A stretch of DNA of 64,000 nt, taken from assembly GCF_001612615.1 (NCBI RefSeq), contig NZ_BDAU01000041.1:1-64000 (forward strand). The letters are read 5' to 3'. Of this stretch, positions 7,913 through 16,968 are shown in pieces (position 1 is the stretch's first letter; the number at the start of each line of letters is the position of its first letter). The notes beneath the pieces are model-generated. The model was not told where the DNA came from. It saw only the letters and a list, made by a program, of their open reading frames with translations, and did not search any database. Position numbers and translations under genes: made by a program. Source of the DNA: Nocardia amikacinitolerans NBRC 108937 (lineage in GTDB: Bacteria; Actinomycetota; Actinomycetes; Mycobacteriales; Mycobacteriaceae).

Positions 7913-8935
7913 TCACCTGCGGGGCAGGCCGATCGAGGCGATACCTTCCGGCTCCGGCTTACGGATGGGAACAATGCGCCACCAGGTTACGCACCGCCAC
8001 ACCCACTCGAGCGGTCCGTACCGAAGCCAGGACATCCAGAGGTAACTGACGAAAGCCTGGAACAGGAGGATCGCCGCGGCCAAGCCGAGCAGTGCGGGAT
8101 AGCGGGTGGTGCCGCCGAGATGCAGGCGCCCTTCCGCGAGCAGGATCAGTGCCGTCGCGGACATGTAGTTCGTCAACGCCATGCGACCCATCGGCTCGAG
8201 CACTTCGGCGACCACCTCACCGAATCCGGTGCGCAGCACGAGCAGCAGTCCGGTCGAATAGGCGATCGCGCCGAGCAGACCCGCGATCGGTTCGATCGAG
8301 CTGGTCCACAACTCCAGATACGGTGTGCGCCACTGCCATACCGCGGTCGCGATGGCGGCGGGCAGCGCGAGCACGAAGACGGCCGCGATCGGCCAGACGT
8401 GCCCGCGCAGAATGTCGACGAGGCCGAAACGTTCGGCCGCCAAGCCGAGCAGGAAGAGACCGGGCACCAAGGCCAACCCGCCGCCGAGAGTGAGCGCGAC
8501 ACCCAAGGTGCCCACCAGGCCCGCGACCAGAACGAGCCACGACGGCAACGCGGAAGCGGGCAGCAGGATCACAAGTCCCACGACGGCGTACGGAAGCAGC
8601 GCCTCGCCCGGCTGGAAGATCTGGTGCACGAGTCCGAGCACGCTGAGCGCGATCAGCCTGCGCGCCAGCACAACTCGCGGGCGATCGGTCCGCTCGGCGG
8701 CTCCGTCCAGGAACATCGCGAAGCTCAGGCCGAACAGGAACGAGAAGATCGGGAAGAAGCGCTCTTCGACCACCACCGAGAGCACATGCCGGACCGGGTC
8801 CATGGCCGCACCCGAGGGCACGGTGGCCGTCATGTCGGTGATCTGCCAGATGTTGACCACCAGGATTCCGCACAGCGCGAACCCGCGGACGGCGTCTAGT
8901 TCGTGAATGCGCTCGCGCGCGGCGACGTCGTACAT
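7913..8935 (-). CDS. DUF418 family membrane protein
   Basis: 340 residues from ATG 8935. An in-frame start further upstream at 9013 is rejected because it lies inside the operator. About ten hydrophobic helices are visible. The N-terminal ELDAVRGFALCGILVVNI and the C-terminal part with GRMALTNY are typical of the YeiB/DUF418 family, which has acyltransferase-like membrane topology and unknown substrates. It is divergent from the MarR gene and probably controlled by it. Confidence 0.85.
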   Translation of the reverse strand: MYDVAARERIHELDAVRGFALCGILVVNIWQITDMTATVPSGAAMDPVRHVLSVVVEERFFPIFSFLFGLSFAMFLDGAAERTDRPRVVLARRLIALSVLGLVHQIFQPGEALLPYAVVGLVILLPASALPSWLVLVAGLVGTLGVALTLGGGLALVPGLFLLGLAAERFGLVDILRGHVWPIAAVFVLALPAAIATAVWQWRTPYLELWTSSIEPIAGLLGAIAYSTGLLLVLRTGFGEVVAEVLEPMGRMALTNYMSATALILLAEGRLHLGGTTRYPALLGLAAAILLFQAFVSYLWMSWLRYGPLEWVWRCVTWWRIVPIRKPEPEGIASIGLPRR

Positions 8936-9004
8936 GCCCCGACAGTAATGGCGCAGGTGGGTCGAGGCCGTGACCAGCGCTCGCATGGCGTCGCCCACAT
9001 TTAC

Positions 9005-9031
9005 TTCACGCACTAACTATTTGTGCGTTAA
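9005..9031. promoter_or_regulatory. MarR/OhrR-type operator palindrome
   Basis: A 27-bp palindrome centred on 9018. Its core arms are ACGCAC (9008-9013) and GTGCGT (9023-9028), flanked by matching TT/AA on both sides and inner AA/TT. Only two arm positions mismatch. It lies 26 bases upstream of the MarR start and in the divergent promoter of the DUF418 gene. Confidence 0.75.
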
Positions 9032-9056
9032 CCTAGCCGGGACCCGAGGAGGAACC

Positions 9057-9539
9057 GTGGACACCGAGATCGAGGATCCGCTGCGCCTGGACCGGCAGGT
9101 GTGTTTCGCGCTGGCCGTGGCCAATCGCGCGGTGCTCGCCGTCTACCGCCCGCTGCTCGAACCGCTCGGCCTCACCCACCCGCAGTACCTGGTGATGCTG
9201 GCGCTGTGGGGCGAGGCGCCGATGTCGGTGAAGGAGATCGCCGAGGCCATCCAGCTCGATTCCCCGACCCTCTCGCCGCTGCTCAAGCGCCTGGAGTCGG
9301 CCGGACTGATCAGCAGGGGCCGCGACCCGCGCGACGAACGCAACCTGGTGATCGACCTGACCGAGGCGGGCGCCGCCCTGCGCGCGCAAGCCGAGCGCAT
9401 CCCGCCCGCGGTGGTGCAGCGCCTCGGCGTCACCCTCGCCGACCTCGAGGAATTGCGCGACGTGCTGACCAGAGTCAACGACGCCGCCCGCCGCTCGATG
9501 CTCGCCGAATCGCACGCAACGTCAGGAGTCGACGCATGA
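9057..9539 (+). CDS. OhrR-type MarR family regulator
   Basis: 160 residues from GTG 9057, with GAGGAGG upstream. RQVCFALAVANRAV near the N-terminus carries Cys16, at the place of the reactive peroxidatic cysteine of OhrR. YRPLLEPLGLTHPQYLVMLA and the winged helix (LSPLLKRLESAGLISRGRD, then DERN) match that subfamily. OhrR repressors leave DNA when the cysteine is oxidised by organic hydroperoxides. No ohr peroxidase gene is adjacent, so the target may be the DUF418 gene and its own operon. The stop overlaps the next start as ATGA. Confidence 0.88.
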   Translation: MDTEIEDPLRLDRQVCFALAVANRAVLAVYRPLLEPLGLTHPQYLVMLALWGEAPMSVKEIAEAIQLDSPTLSPLLKRLESAGLISRGRDPRDERNLVIDLTEAGAALRAQAERIPPAVVQRLGVTLADLEELRDVLTRVNDAARRSMLAESHATSGVDA

Positions 9540-9916
9540 CCCGCGCCCGTCGCCGCCCCAATCCCATCGAGTGGATCGGCTACGCCTTCGGGCGCAGACT
9601 GCCCGATTCGCTACACGACTGGGTGCGCGAGGACCTGACCGGAAAGTACGCCGTCGCACGGCATCTGGTGCGCGGCCTGGTGCCGTTCACGCCGCTGTTC
9701 GCGGTCTTCATGTTCTTTCCAGGCGCATTGTGGCTGCGCGGATCGATGGTGCTGCTCGCCGTGCTGCTCGCGCTGTTCTACACCGCGGCCTTCATGCCGA
9801 TGAATCGCGCGCACCGGCTGGCCAAGCACGGGCTGCCCGCCGACCTGGAGAATCCGGAGCGGGCGCGCAAGCGTGAGCTGGAGCGGGCTCGCTACGCCGC
9901 TCAGCACCGGCACTGA
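9536..9916 (+). CDS. DUF5313 family membrane protein
   Basis: 126 residues. The start overlaps the MarR stop, so the two are translationally coupled. RPNPIEWIGYAFGRRLPDSL and LHDWVREDLTGKYAVARHLV open the protein, two adjacent TM helices follow at about residues 50-85, and a conserved charged tail closes it (NRAHRLAKHGLPADLENPER). Function is unknown; the family is restricted to mycolic-acid actinobacteria as far as I know. Confidence 0.75.
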   Translation: MTRARRRPNPIEWIGYAFGRRLPDSLHDWVREDLTGKYAVARHLVRGLVPFTPLFAVFMFFPGALWLRGSMVLLAVLLALFYTAAFMPMNRAHRLAKHGLPADLENPERARKRELERARYAAQHRH

Positions 9917-9918
9917 AG

Positions 9919-10524
9919 TCAGTGGAGCACTAGTTCCAGGCGCGCGTGCCGTCGCACGAAGATGCTCGGAACCCATTGGGCCACATCTGGTTCCGGTGCC
10001 AATTCGAACGACTCGGTAGCCGCGAGCAGCGCTTCGAGGGCGACCCGCGCCGCCAACCTCGCCAACGCGGCGCCGACGCAGAAGTGGACGCCTTTGCCGA
10101 ACGCGAGGTGACCGCGTTGGACCGCGCGATCCAGGCGGAGCCGGTCGGCTTCGGGGAAGATCTCCGGGTCGCGGTTGGCGGCGCCCTAGAGCAGCAGCAG
10201 GTGCGCGCCTGCGGGCAGCTCGACGCGACCGAGCGTGGTGTCGGCGACGACGTGCTGGTGGTGGGCGCGGAACGGCGATTCCAGCCGCAGCACCTCCTCG
10301 AGGAAGCCGGGCAACAGGTCCGGCTCGGCCCGAAGCCGTTGCTGGAGAACAGGATCGATGGCGAGCAGCCGGACCGCGTTGCCGATCAGCCCCGCGGTCG
10401 ATTCGCCGCCCGCCCCCAGCAGCTGCACCAGCAGCAGCGCCGCGACGTGGGGCTCGAGATCGCCGGAAGCGCACGCCCGCGCCAGGTCGCCGAGCAGATC
10501 GTCGCCGGGCGCCGCGCACGCCGC
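9919..10524 (-). pseudogene. Cytochrome P450 remnant (C-terminal half, amber codon)
   Basis: About 200 codons of a P450 C-terminal half are readable in one frame. The I-helix is AGGESTAGLIGN, the ExxR region is EEVLRLESPFRAH, and the heme loop is FGKGVHFCVGAALARL. At 10186-10188 an in-frame TAG interrupts LLLL-stop-GAANRDPEIF, where P450s usually have Trp (TGG), so one transition would explain it. The N-terminal half is absent. Homology stops at about 10524, exactly at the start of one copy of a 54-bp direct repeat. Confidence 0.85.
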
Positions 10525-10682
10525 CCCGGCGGAATCGGCGGGACCGGCAACGGGAACAGTTGCGGCACGATCGGCGGCACGGGCACGACCGGCCGGAACG
10601 CCCCGCGACTCACCGACCGGCGGGCAGACCCGGCGGAATCGGCGGCACCGGCAACGGGAACAGTTGCGGCACGATCGGCGGC
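10525..10682. repeat. 54-bp direct repeat, 53/54 identical
   Basis: Copy 1 is 10525-10578 and copy 2 is 10629-10682, both beginning CCCGGCGGAATCGGCGG and ending CACGATCGGCGGC. Copy 2 lies in the 3' part of the membrane-anchored protein gene. Copy 1 abuts the truncated P450. This is probably the scar of the rearrangement that removed the P450 5' half. Confidence 0.85.
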
Positions 10683-11407
10683 GGGGGTACCACTGGCGGT
10701 GCGGGCGCGGCAGGCGGTGCAGGCGGACCCGGTACGACGGCCGGGGCAGGTGCGGGCGGAGGTGCAGGTCCGACGGGCGGGGCGGGTGCGGCGGGTTGCG
10801 CGGGCGGGGCTGGTTGCGCGGGGAGGGCGGGCGGTGCGGGCACGACCTGCGGCACGCAGATCCATCGGCCATCCGGTGTGAGACCCCACTGGGCCGTGAT
10901 GCCCTCGTGCGAACAATCGTCGCCGACCTGGTGGTCTTCGCGAATGTGCTCCGGTGGCACGCAGATCCACTGGCCGTCGGGATCTCGGCGCCACTGGGCC
11001 GTGATGCCGTCGTGCGAACAATCGTCGCCGATCCGGTGCGGCTCGTGGCCCTGGCCCTGCGGCACGCACGTCCACTGGTCGTCGCGCAGATCCCACTGCG
11101 CGGTGATGCCGCCCGCCGAGCAGTCGTCGCCGATCCTGCGCGCGGTTTGCGGCGCGGCGGAGATCGGCGGCCGGGCGGTGGTGCCCATCGGCATGGTGCG
11201 CGCGGTGGTGGCCGTCGGTTTGGTGGTGAACGAGGGAGTCGGCGGTGTCGGCCCGTTCTCCGGCTCCTGGTTCGAACGCAACACGAGCCCGATCGCCACC
11301 ACCACCGCCAGCGTCGCGGCGATGGCCGCCGCGATGGTGAGGACGCGGGTGTTGTTGTTCGGGCCATCGTCATCGCCGTAGGGCGACGGTCCACCACCGG
11401 ATTCCAC
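10610..11407 (-). CDS. Membrane-anchored protein with three Cys-containing repeats
   Basis: 265 residues from GTG 11407. A short cytoplasmic Gly/Asp/Asn-rich head is followed by one TM helix (about 23-44) and a Thr/Pro linker. Three 35-residue repeats begin at about 92, 126 and 161. Each has GDDC, then GITAQW, then a Trp-x-CVP end, with cysteines at 96/114, 130/149 and 165/184 that could pair. The C-terminal 75 residues are Pro/Ala-rich. The topology suggests a secreted, tethered repeat domain. I do not recognise the family. The extreme 3' end contains one copy of the 54-bp direct repeat, so the tail may not be ancestral. Confidence 0.75.
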   Translation of the reverse strand: MESGGGPSPYGDDDGPNNNTRVLTIAAAIAATLAVVVAIGLVLRSNQEPENGPTPPTPSFTTKPTATTARTMPMGTTARPPISAAPQTARRIGDDCSAGGITAQWDLRDDQWTCVPQGQGHEPHRIGDDCSHDGITAQWRRDPDGQWICVPPEHIREDHQVGDDCSHEGITAQWGLTPDGRWICVPQVVPAPPALPAQPAPPAQPAAPAPPVGPAPPPAPAPAVVPGPPAPPAAPAPPVVPPPPIVPQLFPLPVPPIPPGLPAGR

Positions 11408-11603
11408 TATCGCACCGCCTTCACTGCCGAACAGAGAACACCGTCACGAGTAGTCGAGCTTCTCCGGCAGGTTACCCGAAGGTCGCTGATTCGAAGATCG
11501 ACTCTCCGCAACGCGGTTCGCGCTGCTCGATAGGCATACGGCACATTCGCTACCAATCTGCCCGCACCCCAACGAAACCCGGACTTCGCAGCACATCCCT
11601 ACG

Positions 11604-11631
11604 CTTCGCAGGGGTCGCAGGCCCTGCGAAG
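11604..11631 (-). terminator. Hairpin terminator after the mce operon
   Basis: Perfect 10-bp inverted repeat CTTCGCAGGG (11604-11613) and CCCTGCGAAG (11622-11631), with an 8-base loop, 36 bases beyond the mceF stop. Confidence 0.65.
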
Positions 11632-11666
11632 GGTGTGGAAGGTCTGCGAAGTCTCGGTGGCCGGGT

Positions 11667-12623
11667 CTATTTGATGGCGACGCGGATTTGGACGGCGTCG
11701 TCGTCGGTGCTGTGCAGGGCTTGGCCGATCAAGGTGCTCAGGTCCAGCTGGGGTGCGGACGAGACCGCGGCGTCCGCGAGCGGCTGGAGGCCGGGGATGA
11801 GCGCCTTCAGTTCGGGGCCCGCTTCGCGGAGCCAAGCCGTCAACTTCTCCAGGAACGGCACGACGCCATCGCCCTCGAGGTACATCTCCGGACTGCCCTG
11901 CGCGGTGACCAGGCGGCCGACCGCCTCGACGAGTTCATCCAGTGCCTGCCCGAACTTCACCAAGCCCGGCGCGCCCGCCGCGGTGGCCGGACCGGCCCAT
12001 TCGATGTCTGCGGCGGCCAACTGGAAGCTGTTGAGCAGCTCGGCGATCTTCGGCGCCCTTGTCATGATGGTCGAGGCGAGCAGGTCGCCGGACCTGGCCA
12101 GCTCGGGCATCACCGATTCGGTGCCGGTGATGGATTTGCTCATGGTCTCCACCAGCGAGCCGACCACCGCCGGGTCCAGCTGGTTCATGGTCTTGGTGAC
12201 CATCCGGGCCACCTCGGCGATCGACAGCGGCGTCCGGACGTCCTCGGTGTCCAGGCGCTGCCCGTCGCGCAGGTAGGGTCCGCCGTCGGCTTTGGGCACG
12301 AACTGCACGTAGGGCTCACCGAGCGCGGAAAGGTGCTCGATGGTGACGACGCTCGCGGTGGGCACCTTGTGCTCCGCGTCGACCCGGAACCCGACCTCGA
12401 CGCCGGCCGCGGTGCTGTCCACCGACGTGACGTCGCCGATCTCGATGCCGGTCAACAGGATCGGCGATCCGACGCCGAGCCCGCCGGAGTTCTTCAACAC
12501 CATCGTGGCGTGCGTGTACTCGGCGAACGGATCGACCCGCACCACACCGAAGGTCAGGTAGGCCGCGCCGAGGATCATGATGGCGGCTATACCGCCGAGC
12601 GAGGCAAGCGAACCGATCTTCAT
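11667..12623 (-). CDS. mceF: Mce family protein MceF
   Basis: 318 residues, last gene of the mce operon. An N-terminal anchor (about residues 5-27) is followed by the MCE/MlaD domain with AEYTHATMVLKNSGGLGVGS and VTIEHLSALGEPYVQFVP. Mce proteins form a hexameric or tubular complex that carries lipids (sterols, fatty acids or phospholipids) across the envelope with YrbE permeases. It starts within the mceE stop (ATGA). Position in the operon decides the letter. Confidence 0.88.
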   Translation of the reverse strand: MKIGSLASLGGIAAIMILGAAYLTFGVVRVDPFAEYTHATMVLKNSGGLGVGSPILLTGIEIGDVTSVDSTAAGVEVGFRVDAEHKVPTASVVTIEHLSALGEPYVQFVPKADGGPYLRDGQRLDTEDVRTPLSIAEVARMVTKTMNQLDPAVVGSLVETMSKSITGTESVMPELARSGDLLASTIMTRAPKIAELLNSFQLAAADIEWAGPATAAGAPGLVKFGQALDELVEAVGRLVTAQGSPEMYLEGDGVVPFLEKLTAWLREAGPELKALIPGLQPLADAAVSSAPQLDLSTLIGQALHSTDDDAVQIRVAIK

Positions 12624-13756
12624 CGGACGGCTCCGATCATCCGCAGGGTCTGAACGATCCGGTCGACCTGTTCCTGCTCCGCGACGGGGCTCGCGTCCAC
12701 CCGAACACCGGTGACGTTCACCTTCGGCCCGCGCTCGACGAACGGAATGATCTTGTCCCGCAACAGCGCGACGAGCATGGCCAGGTTCGACGGATCGCGC
12801 AGGTCCAGCGGCCCGCCGGTGGCCAGCGGCACGAACGCCTTGGCCGCCGCGTCACCGGACTGCACCAGCGGCGCGAGCCATCCCAGCGACTGCCCAACCG
12901 GGCCGAGACCGCTGAAGATCTCGGTCACGCCGTCGATGGACTGCGTGGCGGCGCCGAGCCGGTCCACCGAGGCCGCGCTGAGGATGTTGTCCAGCTCGGG
13001 CTGAACCTTGTGCAGCACTTCGGCGTTGTTGGCGAGGCCGTAGAGCAGCTTGTCCACCTGATCGAGGTTGGCGGCCAGGTCGGCGGCGTCGGCGCCCATC
13101 ACACCCGCGATGCGCGCGGTCTCCTTCGGGTCCTGCGGCAGCACCGCGTTGAACCGATTGACGATGTCCTGCAACTGCCCGACCGCGCCGCCCTGCACGA
13201 AGAACGCCATCGCCGCCATCGTGTCCTCCAGTTGCACAGGAGGTTTGGTGTGATCGATGTCGATGGTGCCGCCCGGTTCGAGCAGCTTGTCGAAGCCGTC
13301 CGGCGGGGTGGTCAGCGCGATGTGGATGTCACCGAGCACGGTGTTCTGACGCAGCTCGGCGATCGTGTTCGCGGGCAGCTGCACCGATTTCGAGATCTCG
13401 GTGTCCACGACGACGTACCCGCCGCGCCCCTGCGGCGCCTCGGCGGCGGGCACCACGGTGACCTTCTCGACCGTGCCGACCTGCGCGCCGTTGGCGATGA
13501 CCTTCGCGCGGGCCGGCAGATTCAACACGTTGGCGAACTGGATCTGCACACGGTAGCTCGGCCCCGCGATCGACGTGCCGGGCACCGGCACCGAGGACGG
13601 GTCGAAGGCGCAGCCACCGAGCGCGATCGAGGCTGCCATGGCAACCGCTATTGCGCTGCGGCGCAAGTATTTCGGCCGCCAACGTAGCGTCACGGTGTGC
13701 CCGACCGCCTGGTCGCGTCCGGTTCCTCGATCGAGCCGAGCCGCCTGTGCACTCAT
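12620..13756 (-). CDS. mceE: Mce family lipoprotein MceE (LprN-like)
   Basis: 378 residues from ATG 13756. A GTG at 13807 is an alternative with a longer N-terminus, but the 13756 start has GAGG upstream. After a basic segment, ASIALGGC gives a lipobox with the acylated Cys at about residue 47, as in other MceE proteins. The MCE domain follows (QIQFANVLNLPARAKVIANG) and then a long helical region. It is the only lipid-anchored subunit of the complex. It overlaps mceF and is separated from mceD by about 75 bases. Confidence 0.88.
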   Translation of the reverse strand: MSAQAARLDRGTGRDQAVGHTVTLRWRPKYLRRSAIAVAMAASIALGGCAFDPSSVPVPGTSIAGPSYRVQIQFANVLNLPARAKVIANGAQVGTVEKVTVVPAAEAPQGRGGYVVVDTEISKSVQLPANTIAELRQNTVLGDIHIALTTPPDGFDKLLEPGGTIDIDHTKPPVQLEDTMAAMAFFVQGGAVGQLQDIVNRFNAVLPQDPKETARIAGVMGADAADLAANLDQVDKLLYGLANNAEVLHKVQPELDNILSAASVDRLGAATQSIDGVTEIFSGLGPVGQSLGWLAPLVQSGDAAAKAFVPLATGGPLDLRDPSNLAMLVALLRDKIIPFVERGPKVNVTGVRVDASPVAEQEQVDRIVQTLRMIGAVR

Positions 13757-13829
13757 GCCTGCGCCTCGCCGACGCTCGGCTCCGGCATCCGCGAAGCGCG
13801 CTGGCACATGATTCGCTCACTCCGTTCGT

Positions 13830-14933
13830 TCACCGGGCACCCGCCAATCCCAGTACCAACTGGACCAATTCCACGTTCACCATGCCGTTCTCGGCGCCCG
13901 CGCACCGGCCGGGCGCCACCGCGTTCACCGCCGCGCACACCGCCTCGGCATTGCCCTGCGGAATCGCCACCTTCGGCGGGGCGTAGGTCAGGCTCGCCGC
14001 GCCGGTCTCCGGATCGGCGACGCTGCGCAGCGCGGACACGAACACCGGTGTGGTGAGCACGATCTCGCGCAACGAGCCGACGTTGGCGCGCAACAGCTTC
14101 AGCATCGGCACCGCGCGGTCGAGCAGGGTGAGGATCTCGTCACCGAACGAGGTGGTGATGTCGTTGAGCATCGGCAGCACCTCGGCGAGACCGTCGAACA
14201 GCTGCGCGCCAGGGATCAGCAGGTCCTCGCTGGCCTGATTCAGCACCGGTCCGACGCGCACCAGCATGGATTGCAGGTCGCCCCAGTACTGATTGACCTT
14301 CTGCGAAACCGAGGCGAACGCGTCGAAAATGCCTGCCAGATGGCCAATGTCGGCGTCGGGCGATTTCAGCGCGGAACCCAGCTTGCGGATCAGCTCGTTG
14401 ATCTGCGGCCCGGTGCCCGCAGTGGCGCGGTCCAGCGAGGCGAGGCCGTTCGCCAGCGAATTCGGCTGGGACGGATCGGGTCCGACGATCTGGTCGGAAA
14501 GCTGCGCGAGCGCGGTGAGCGTCTCGGTGAGGCTCTTCGGGGTCAGCGTCTTGGTGATGCACTGGGAACTGTTCCAGCGCTCCAGATTCGTGCCGCTGGC
14601 CAGCACCGCGAGTTCCCGATCGGCGACGACGGTGTCGGACACCGTGGTGGCCGAGGCGTCGGCGTACACCGGATGGTCGGCGTCGACCTCGAAGTCGACG
14701 CGCACGTTCGGGCCCTGGTTGCGCACCGAGGTCACGCTGCCGACCGTGATGCCGCGCATGGTCACCTGGTTGCCCTCGTACAGGCCGATGCTGTCGGGCA
14801 TGATCGCGCAATAGGATTCGGTGCTCTTCAGCGGATCGAAGAGGACGACGTAACCGGCCACCGCGAGCAACGCGATGACCACGGCTCCCGCGATCGACAT
14901 GAACGCCTGGGTGCCGAGCAGCTTCTTCAGCAT
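13830..14933 (-). CDS. mceD: Mce family protein MceD
   Basis: 367 residues from ATG 14933, which overlaps the mceC stop as ATGA. A TM anchor is at residues about 10-35. The MCE domain includes GLYEGNQVTMRGITVGSVTS and VVADRELAVLASG. The C-terminal helical part probably forms the needle barrel. It ends with AENGMVNVELVQLVLGLAG and no proline-rich tail. Confidence 0.87.
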   Translation of the reverse strand: MLKKLLGTQAFMSIAGAVVIALLAVAGYVVLFDPLKSTESYCAIMPDSIGLYEGNQVTMRGITVGSVTSVRNQGPNVRVDFEVDADHPVYADASATTVSDTVVADRELAVLASGTNLERWNSSQCITKTLTPKSLTETLTALAQLSDQIVGPDPSQPNSLANGLASLDRATAGTGPQINELIRKLGSALKSPDADIGHLAGIFDAFASVSQKVNQYWGDLQSMLVRVGPVLNQASEDLLIPGAQLFDGLAEVLPMLNDITTSFGDEILTLLDRAVPMLKLLRANVGSLREIVLTTPVFVSALRSVADPETGAASLTYAPPKVAIPQGNAEAVCAAVNAVAPGRCAGAENGMVNVELVQLVLGLAGAR

Positions 14934-15976
14934 CAGCACTCCTTCCCCGGGACGGGAACGCACACCGACGACAGATCCAGACCCGCCGGCGCGGGCACGG
15001 TTTCACCCGAGCGGTCCAGAACCACGCCCTCCTCGGGAATCACCAGCGACCGCAGCTTCTCGCTCAGCTGCTGGGTGCTCGCGATCATCGGTTCGAGCTT
15101 GCCGCCCATCTCCTCCAGTCGCGGCAGGGCGTCGGCCAGCTGCTGCGCTCTCGGCTTCAACGTGGACTCCCACGCGGGCGTGAGCGCGGCTAGCCGCTGT
15201 ACCACGCTGTTCAGCAGTGCGACGGCCTCGCGCAGCTCCGCGCGCTTGTCGATCAGCACGGTCTCCAGCAGGTTGACGTTGTCCATCAGCCTGCCCAGAT
15301 CGGTCTTCGCGCCGTCGTACATGGTCACGTATTCGTCCGCCACCGCAATGGCATTGGAGACCTGGGCGCGCTGGCGGTCGATGGCGTCGATGTAGCCGCC
15401 GACGGTGTCCAGGGTGGTGCGCAGCGTCTCCGGCGCCGAGGTGAGCGACTCATCCAGCGCGGCGAGGTTGCGCCGCAGCGTGTCGCCGTCCAGCTCGTTC
15501 AGCGGTGTCGTGGCGTCCTGAAAGGTCTGGATCAGGCTGTAGGGCAGGCGAACTCGATCCGCCGGGATCGGCTTGTCGCCGAGCGGCGCGTCACCGGCCG
15601 GGAACAGCGCAACGTAGTGCCCGCCGACCACCGTGAGCATGCGAATGTCGAGCGAGGTCTTGTCACCGAGGAACACATCGGATTTCACGGTGAACTTCAT
15701 GACAACTCGATCCGGCTTCAGCTCCAGCGATTCCACCGAACCCACCGAGACGCCGGCCAGGCGCACGTCGTCGCCTTCCTTCACCGACTGCGCCTCGGAC
15801 AGTTCGGCGGTGTAGGTGGTCTTGCCGAACGGCACCGCGTACAGCACCGCCGCGGCGGCCATGCCGAGCACGACGAGCGCCACACCGAAGATGCCGAAGC
15901 GAATCTCCTTGCGCCGCTTGGCCGCATCGTCCAGGATCGGCCGGTCGCCGAACCAGCGGGAAATCACGCCTGGCAT
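14933..15976 (-). CDS. mceC: Mce family protein MceC
   Basis: 347 residues from ATG 15976. It overlaps mceB by 13 bases. An anchor helix at about 28-48 is preceded by a basic cytoplasmic segment (DDAAKRRKEIRFG). The MCE domain contains VKEGDDVRLAGVSVGSVES and LTVVGGHYVALFP. The long helical C-terminal half has no Pro-rich extension. Confidence 0.87.
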   Translation of the reverse strand: MPGVISRWFGDRPILDDAAKRRKEIRFGIFGVALVVLGMAAAAVLYAVPFGKTTYTAELSEAQSVKEGDDVRLAGVSVGSVESLELKPDRVVMKFTVKSDVFLGDKTSLDIRMLTVVGGHYVALFPAGDAPLGDKPIPADRVRLPYSLIQTFQDATTPLNELDGDTLRRNLAALDESLTSAPETLRTTLDTVGGYIDAIDRQRAQVSNAIAVADEYVTMYDGAKTDLGRLMDNVNLLETVLIDKRAELREAVALLNSVVQRLAALTPAWESTLKPRAQQLADALPRLEEMGGKLEPMIASTQQLSEKLRSLVIPEEGVVLDRSGETVPAPAGLDLSSVCVPVPGKEC

Positions 15977-16968
15977 ATCGCCACCTTCTGTCCTGCGACG
16001 AGGACGCGCACCGGCGCGGGCAGCTCGGCGGCGCCCTTGCTGCACTCCGGCTGCCAGCCCGCGACGGTGCGCGGCAGCGCGTTGTCCACCGACTGGAGCA
16101 GGCCGGGCAGCCTGCCGAAGACCTCGACCGCTTGCTGCGGATCGGGGAACAGACCGCGGATCATCGCGTCGATGTCCTGGCCGCTGTGCGGGTCGAGGCC
16201 AAGTGTCGCGAGCAGGCGGTCGAGCGGACCGAGCACCGCGGGCGCGGACATCGCGAAATCGGCGAGTCCGCCGATATTGGCCTGGAGGGACTGGAAGACA
16301 TCGCTGAGCCGGGCAAGCAGCGGCACCAGGTAGTGCACGCGTCCGCCGACCCGGCCGGCGATGTCGGACATGTTCTTCACCAGCTGACCGATCACGTGCT
16401 GGCGATCGCCCACGTACTGGCTGAGCTGGCCGATGGCCTGCATGGCAGGGCCGATGCCGGTGCCGTCGCCCTCGATCACCGCGAGCATGCTCTCGGTGAA
16501 CTGGTTGACCGCTTCCGGCGACAGCGTCGCGAGCACCGGCTTCAGACCGTTGAACAGGCTCGTCACGTCGAACGATGGCACCGTCATGTCGGTGCCGATA
16601 ACGGCCTTGGCGGGTAGGCGCACACCGGGATTCGGCTGCTGCTGTAGATCGATGTACCGCTGACCGGTCAGGTTCTGGTACCGGATGGCCAGCGTGCTGT
16701 TGTCGTAGATCGGCGTCGCCGTCTCGACGGTGAGGTGGACCTTCGCCTTCACCCCGTCGAGCGAGATCTTCTCGACCTTGCCCACCTGCACGCCGTACAT
16801 GCGAACGTCGTCGCCGACCTTCAGGCCGTTGGCGTCGGTGAACAGCGCGTCGTGCGCCTGGGTGTCACCGGACACCGGCCGCTTGATCGCGGTGAGCACC
16901 AGCGCGAGCACCACCGCCATCACCGCGGCGAACAGACCGAGGCGCCATGCCGCGCCGCGCACCGTCAT
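15964..16968 (-). CDS. mceB: Mce family protein MceB
   Basis: 334 residues. The start overlaps the mceA stop by four bases. TM anchor at residues 9-28. The MCE domain has LKVGDDVRMYGVQVGKVEKI and IRYQNLTGQRYIDLQQ, both strongly conserved in MceB. The C-terminus carries a conserved Cys pair (ECSKG ... VAICQA). Confidence 0.88.
   Translation of the reverse strand: MTVRGAAWRLGLFAAVMAVVLALVLTAIKRPVSGDTQAHDALFTDANGLKVGDDVRMYGVQVGKVEKISLDGVKAKVHLTVETATPIYDNSTLAIRYQNLTGQRYIDLQQQPNPGVRLPAKAVIGTDMTVPSFDVTSLFNGLKPVLATLSPEAVNQFTESMLAVIEGDGTGIGPAMQAIGQLSQYVGDRQHVIGQLVKNMSDIAGRVGGRVHYLVPLLARLSDVFQSLQANIGGLADFAMSAPAVLGPLDRLLATLGLDPHSGQDIDAMIRGLFPDPQQAVEVFGRLPGLLQSVDNALPRTVAGWQPECSKGAAELPAPVRVLVAGQKVAICQA

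Noticed and set aside
8120-8899. Plus-strand frame of 259 codons
   Set aside because: It is antisense to the DUF418 gene and reads as Gln/Arg/His-rich filler.
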